The notes below the pieces were generated by a model, which made no database searches, had not been told where the DNA came from, and saw only the letters and a list, made by a program, of their open reading frames with translations. A stretch of DNA of 64,000 nt, taken from positions 1 to 64,000 of the forward strand of contig CANDGI010000012.1 in assembly GCA_947384285.1 (NCBI GenBank), read 5' to 3'. This DNA is from an uncultured Lachnospiraceae bacterium (lineage in GTDB: Bacteria > Bacillota > Clostridia > Lachnospirales > Lachnospiraceae). Within the stretch, counting starts at the first letter, position 1. Every line of letters begins with the position of its first letter. The position numbers and the translations under genes are program-made. Positions 61,092-64,000 of the stretch are shown here, in pieces.

Positions 61092-62429
61092 ATGAGAAAT
61101 GAAAACGAATTGATGAATTATGCGATCAAGCAGGAAGCAATCTGCCGGAAAAATGACAGTATTTCAGATAGTTTATTTGAAGAATATGGGGTAAACAGAG
61201 GCCTGCGCGACATGAATGGAAAGGGCGTATTGACGGGGCTCACAAATATTTCCAAGATTCTGTCCTTTGAAGATGTGAATGGGGTAAAGACCCCTTGCGA
61301 CGGCCAGCTGTGGTACCGGGGCTATAAGGTTCAGAGCCTTGTGAAACAGATGGCGGAGAATGGATTTGGTTTTGAAAAAACGGCATATCTTTTGTTGTTC
61401 GGCGAGATGCCGGATGAGGCAGAGCTGCAGGAATTCTGCAAGGTGATGGCACAGTGCAGAACCCTCCCTACAAATTTTACCAGGGATGTTATCATGAAGG
61501 CGGCGACGAAGGATATTATGAATTCCATGACAAGAAGCATTTTAACATTGGCTTCCTATGATAATCAGCTGAATTCCCCAGATGTTATCAGCAACAGCCT
61601 GCGGCAGTGCATTGAGCTGATTAGTATTTTCCCTATGCTTGCGGTATACGGTTATCATGCTTATAACCATTATGAAAATGATGACAGCATGTATATCCAT
61701 CGGCCAGAACCAGAGCTTTCTACAGCGGAAAACTTATTGATGATGCTGCGGCCGGATAAGACTTACAGCAAGCTGGAAGCAAAGGTGCTGGATGTGGCTC
61801 TGCTTCTGCATATGGAGCATGGCGGAGGGAATAACTCTACATTTACCACAAGGGTGGTAACTTCCTCCGGGTCAGATACGTATTCTTCCATTGCGGCGGC
61901 AATGTCTTCCCTGAAGGGGCCCAAGCATGGCGGCGCGAACATTAAGGTAATGGAAATGATGGAGAACATTCGTGAGAATATCAGGGATATCCATGATAAG
62001 GATGAGATTGAAGCATACCTTGCTAAGATTCTTGCAGGACAAGCTTTTGACCGCAAAGGATTGATTTATGGCATGGGCCATGCGGTTTACTCCCTTTCAG
62101 ACCCCAGGGAACGTGTCTTTAAAAGTTATGTGGAGAAGCTGGCCGGGGCAAAGGGCCGGGGCGATGATATGTTCTTATACAACAGCATTGAGGAGCTGGC
62201 GCCTAAGCTGATTGCCGGGAAGCGCAAGATCTTTAAGGGTGTAAGCCCCAATGTGGATTTTTACAGTGGATTTGTATATGAAATGCTGGGAATTCCCAGG
62301 GAATTGTACACGGCGATTTTTGCGATTGCCAGGATTGTGGGCTGGAGTGCACACCGGATGGAGGAATTGATTGGGATGAGCAAGATTATCCGCCCGGCTT
62401 ATATGAGTGTTATGGAAGAAAAAGAGTGA
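61092..62429 (+). CDS. gltA: Citrate synthase
   Basis: A 445-residue citrate (or 2-methylcitrate) synthase. Active-site regions include MEHGGGNNSTFTTRVVTSSG (first His), GPKHGGANIKVMEMM (second His) and the AVYSLSDPRERVFK and NVDFYSGFVYEMLGI segments (Asp region). It condenses oxaloacetate and acetyl-CoA, the entry to 2-oxoglutarate and glutamate. The ribosome site aaggaggga precedes it. It stands alone; aconitase and isocitrate dehydrogenase genes are not in this window. Confidence 0.92.
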   Translation: MRNENELMNYAIKQEAICRKNDSISDSLFEEYGVNRGLRDMNGKGVLTGLTNISKILSFEDVNGVKTPCDGQLWYRGYKVQSLVKQMAENGFGFEKTAYLLLFGEMPDEAELQEFCKVMAQCRTLPTNFTRDVIMKAATKDIMNSMTRSILTLASYDNQLNSPDVISNSLRQCIELISIFPMLAVYGYHAYNHYENDDSMYIHRPEPELSTAENLLMMLRPDKTYSKLEAKVLDVALLLHMEHGGGNNSTFTTRVVTSSGSDTYSSIAAAMSSLKGPKHGGANIKVMEMMENIRENIRDIHDKDEIEAYLAKILAGQAFDRKGLIYGMGHAVYSLSDPRERVFKSYVEKLAGAKGRGDDMFLYNSIEELAPKLIAGKRKIFKGVSPNVDFYSGFVYEMLGIPRELYTAIFAIARIVGWSAHRMEELIGMSKIIRPAYMSVMEEKE

Positions 62430-62500
62430 GAATTGCGTTTTTTTGGAAAATTGGGTGATTGACAAATCAAAAAAAATATGTTATTATGCCATAGTGATAT

Positions 62501-62574
62501 CGATGCGTGGCTCAGCTTGGTAGAGCGCTGCGTTCGGGACGCAGAGGTCGCAGGTTCAAATCCTGTCGCATCGA
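62501..62574 (+). tRNA. tRNA-Pro (anticodon CGG)
   Basis: A 74-nt cloverleaf. The acceptor arms are CGATGCG and CGCATCG, the D-loop contains AGCTTGGTAGAGC, the anticodon stem is CTGCG/CGCAG with loop TTCGGGA (anticodon CGG), and the T-loop is GTTCAAATC. CCA is not encoded. It reads CCG proline codons. Confidence 0.96.
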
Positions 62575-62588
62575 TTCTTGGCAATGAT

Positions 62589-62628
62589 GCTGGAAGCCTT
62601 TAAATTCAAGGGTTTCCAGCCTTTTTTT
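62589..62628 (+). terminator. Terminator after tRNA-Pro
   Basis: CTGGAA and TTCCAG arms with inner GCC/GGG pairing, followed by a run of seven T. Confidence 0.85.
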
Positions 62629-62760
62629 GCGTTTATGGGAGTGTATGCTTGGGAATAAAATACAGGGTCGGGTCAACAAAGTTCCAACAAATTTTTAAGG
62701 GACGTATGCATGGGGAATATTCCAAGAGTGTTTTCAGATATATGGGAATAGGGTTTCTGG

Positions 62761-63056
62761 TTGTTTATTTTAGAAAGGATGGATATGGTACAAAACAAAA
62801 CCAAATGAAAAATAAGGAGATTTTTGGATGAAGGTAAGAATAGTAAGATAGTGGTAGAAAAAGTGGAAATTTGGGAGAATTACAAAGCCAGAAAGGTATC
62901 TGGAAAGATTGTTTATTTTAGGAAGGATGAATATGGTACAGAACAGAACCAAATGCAAAATAAGGAGATTTTTGAATGAAGGTAAGGAATTGTAAGGTAG
63001 TAGTGAGAAAAGTGGAAATTTGGGAGAATTACAAAGCCAGAAAGGTATTAGGGAAA
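62761..63056. repeat. 148-bp tandem repeat with micro-reading frames
   Basis: Two units, 62761-62908 and 62909-63056, with about 88 percent identity by eye. Each contains aaggagattttt followed by an ATGA overlap, where one small frame stops (TGA) and another starts (ATG at 62828 and 62976). The peptides include KVEIWENYKARKV. No known protein is recognised. The rest of 62629-62760 and 63057-63190 holds no supported gene. Confidence 0.7.
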
Positions 63057-63059
63057 TAG
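62976..63059 (+). CDS. Possible 27-residue peptide
   Basis: An ATG at 62976, nine bases after aaggag, opens 27 codons (MKVRNCKVVVRKVEIWENYK and a short tail). The same peptide core occurs in the first repeat unit but is split by a stop after seven codons. It overlaps the upstream small frame by ATGA. Translation is unproven. Confidence 0.25.
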   Translation: MKVRNCKVVVRKVEIWENYKARKVLGK

Positions 63060-63193
63060 TTGGATTGGAAAAATATATGGGTGGTTCGATAGGGAAATGT
63101 AAAAATATTGGTTTCCCACAAAGATAAGATTTTTAGGCTGTGCTTTTCATAGATGTAAGGCATGGCCTTTTTTATATGGCTGCGGAATGAAAT

Positions 63194-63279
63194 GTTTTTG
63201 GAAGTGCACTTACAAGCAGTTACACCAGAATGGAACGTTTTTGGAAGTGCACTTACAAGCAGTTACATCAGGAGTGGGA
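63194..63279. repeat. 43-bp tandem repeat
   Basis: Two units, 63194-63236 and 63237-63279, both with GTTTTTGGAAGTGCACTTAC and AAGCAGTTACA. They contain the palindrome GTGCAC. They lie about 150 bp before the partial gene at the right edge. 63280-63430 has no supported gene. Confidence 0.85.
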
Positions 63280-63430
63280 TGGATATGCCTGTGCAGCTTC
63301 CCTAAAAACAATGGCGCAACACTGTCTATTTCCACGTCTATGCACTGCAACATCCCAGCGTTATGATTGTAAATGTAAGGAACAGAAAAAATAAAAAAAC
63401 AGTAAAAAAAGTAAACAGGAGGGCATGGAT

Positions 63431-64000
63431 ATGTGCAGGAAATTAGTGGTAGTCAATGAATTGTACTTAGGGAACAGGCAGCTTGGGTTTGAGACATTCT
63501 CACTCCCGAAAGGGGAACTGTTAGAATTCACGTCCAAGCAGTTAAAGGACATAATGAAACAGGGGAAAGATGAAGTGTACGGGCTTGAACTTTCAGAAAC
63601 AAATGAACTGGCAGCGGACACAGAGCATTTCTTCTGCAGCAACTGGATGGTGAAGTCACACATCAATTCCTTAACGCCTAAATTTGAAAGTGAAAGCATG
63701 GCAAACATTTTCTACATTGTCATAGGGGCGCATAAAGAGAAAGGGGGCATGGTTTATGACATGGTGTCGTCAAGGTATGAAAGGGCGGGCTTTTCGGAAG
63801 AGAAAACAAAGACTCTGCTGGAAATGGGCATCATAAGCGCAGGCGCAAAATTACAGGATGGGAAGATAATAGTCGCCCCATTGGAGAAACAACAGCAGGA
63901 GGAGCATGAAGAACAGGAAAAGGAAGCCGTAACAGCAACGAAAAAAGAAACAGTAAAGACAAAAGCAACAGCGGATAAAAAAGAGCCAGCAAAGGAAGAA
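63431..64000 (+). CDS. Unrecognised protein, cut by window end
   Basis: An open frame of 190 codons with no stop before the window edge. The ATG at 63431 is eight bases from aggaggg; an ATG at 63425 is too close. The N-terminal 150 residues (MCRKLVVVNELYLGNRQLGF at the start; WMVKSHINSLTPKFESESMA later) look globular, with a possible helix-turn-helix-like GFSEEKTKTLLEMGI region. The last 40 residues are Glu/Lys-rich repeats (KKETVKTKATADKKEPAKEE). I do not recognise it. Its place after a tRNA gene and tandem repeats suggests an integrated element. Confidence 0.7.
   Translation, partial: MCRKLVVVNELYLGNRQLGFETFSLPKGELLEFTSKQLKDIMKQGKDEVYGLELSETNELAADTEHFFCSNWMVKSHINSLTPKFESESMANIFYIVIGAHKEKGGMVYDMVSSRYERAGFSEEKTKTLLEMGIISAGAKLQDGKIIVAPLEKQQQEEHEEQEKEAVTATKKETVKTKATADKKEPAKEE

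Noticed and set aside
62501..62574. Attachment-site repeat for an integrated element within the window
   Set aside because: The 3' part of tRNA-Pro is not found again in the window, so both ends cannot be shown here.
62761..63279. CRISPR array at right edge
   Set aside because: The repeats are long tandem units with no spacers between them.

Overview
The window looks like the chromosome of an anaerobic gut Firmicute of the family Lachnospiraceae. The evidence is a set of clostridial-type housekeeping genes (MurF, Ddl, MurA, MetK behind an S-box, ProS behind a T-box, SecA with a C-terminal zinc motif), YesM/YesN regulators paired with a solute-binding-protein ABC importer, and many two-component systems. 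I cannot place it to genus from the sequence alone. No rRNA, CRISPR array or intact transposase is visible. There is one tRNA gene, tRNA-Pro(CGG).

Layout. Positions 1-2750 are AT-rich accessory DNA full of broken genes: a phosphatase that looks intact, a GNAT remnant, an XRE-like regulator, a RelB/ParE-type toxin-antitoxin pair with a nonsense-mutated toxin, a frameshifted ImmA/IrrE peptidase and a TipAS-like fragment. Positions 2855-15700 form a carbohydrate-uptake locus: AraC-type response regulator, YesM kinase, sugar ABC importer, PIG-L deacetylase, GH65 phosphorylase, HAD hydrolase, secreted GH16 enzyme and a lipoprotein. Positions 15.9-24.2 kb are mixed single genes: DUF2164, PepSY lipoprotein, endonuclease III, DUF1015, MocR regulator, small alarmone synthetase, chemoreceptor and HypB. 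Positions 24.3-28.4 kb on the minus strand carry a YfhO/GtrA/GT2 cell-surface glycosylation operon. Positions 28.7-33.4 kb hold a two-component system, a Gre factor, CsoR, GlpP and an SDR. Positions 33.6-49.4 kb are the housekeeping core: HPF, Ddl-MurF, PlsC, MurA, MetK, an HD protein, a two-component system, an RluA synthase, a YtvI-like permease and ProS.

The most striking element is at 49.53-50.38 kb. On the minus strand, a consensus sigma-70/A promoter (TTGACA, 17-bp spacer, TATAAT) is followed by about 850 nt without a credible reading frame and then a GC-rich terminator. The segment contains internally duplicated structural modules, one of which has a covarying helix. It is a candidate large ornate non-coding RNA of the general OLE/GOLLD/ROOL kind. 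Next to it lie a deleted ABC exporter gene and a large transglutaminase/leucine-rich-repeat surface protein. Positions 55.2-62.4 kb return to core genes: TSCPD protein, SecA, a PAP2/VTT/PssA membrane-lipid operon, a MarR regulator and citrate synthase, the last two sharing an inverted-repeat operator. After tRNA-Pro, the right edge has tandem repeats and the start of an unrecognised gene that runs off the window. This may be the edge of an integrated element.

Several repeat families are scattered between genes. One is a palindromic element found five times, usually at gene 3' ends; three of its four long copies contain a perfect DnaA box (TTATCCACA). A second is an element of about 280 bp with inverted ends, present as one full and one half copy. 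A third is a 53-bp sequence ending in ATCCAGGTTAGG. There are also many short tandem duplications near gene ends.
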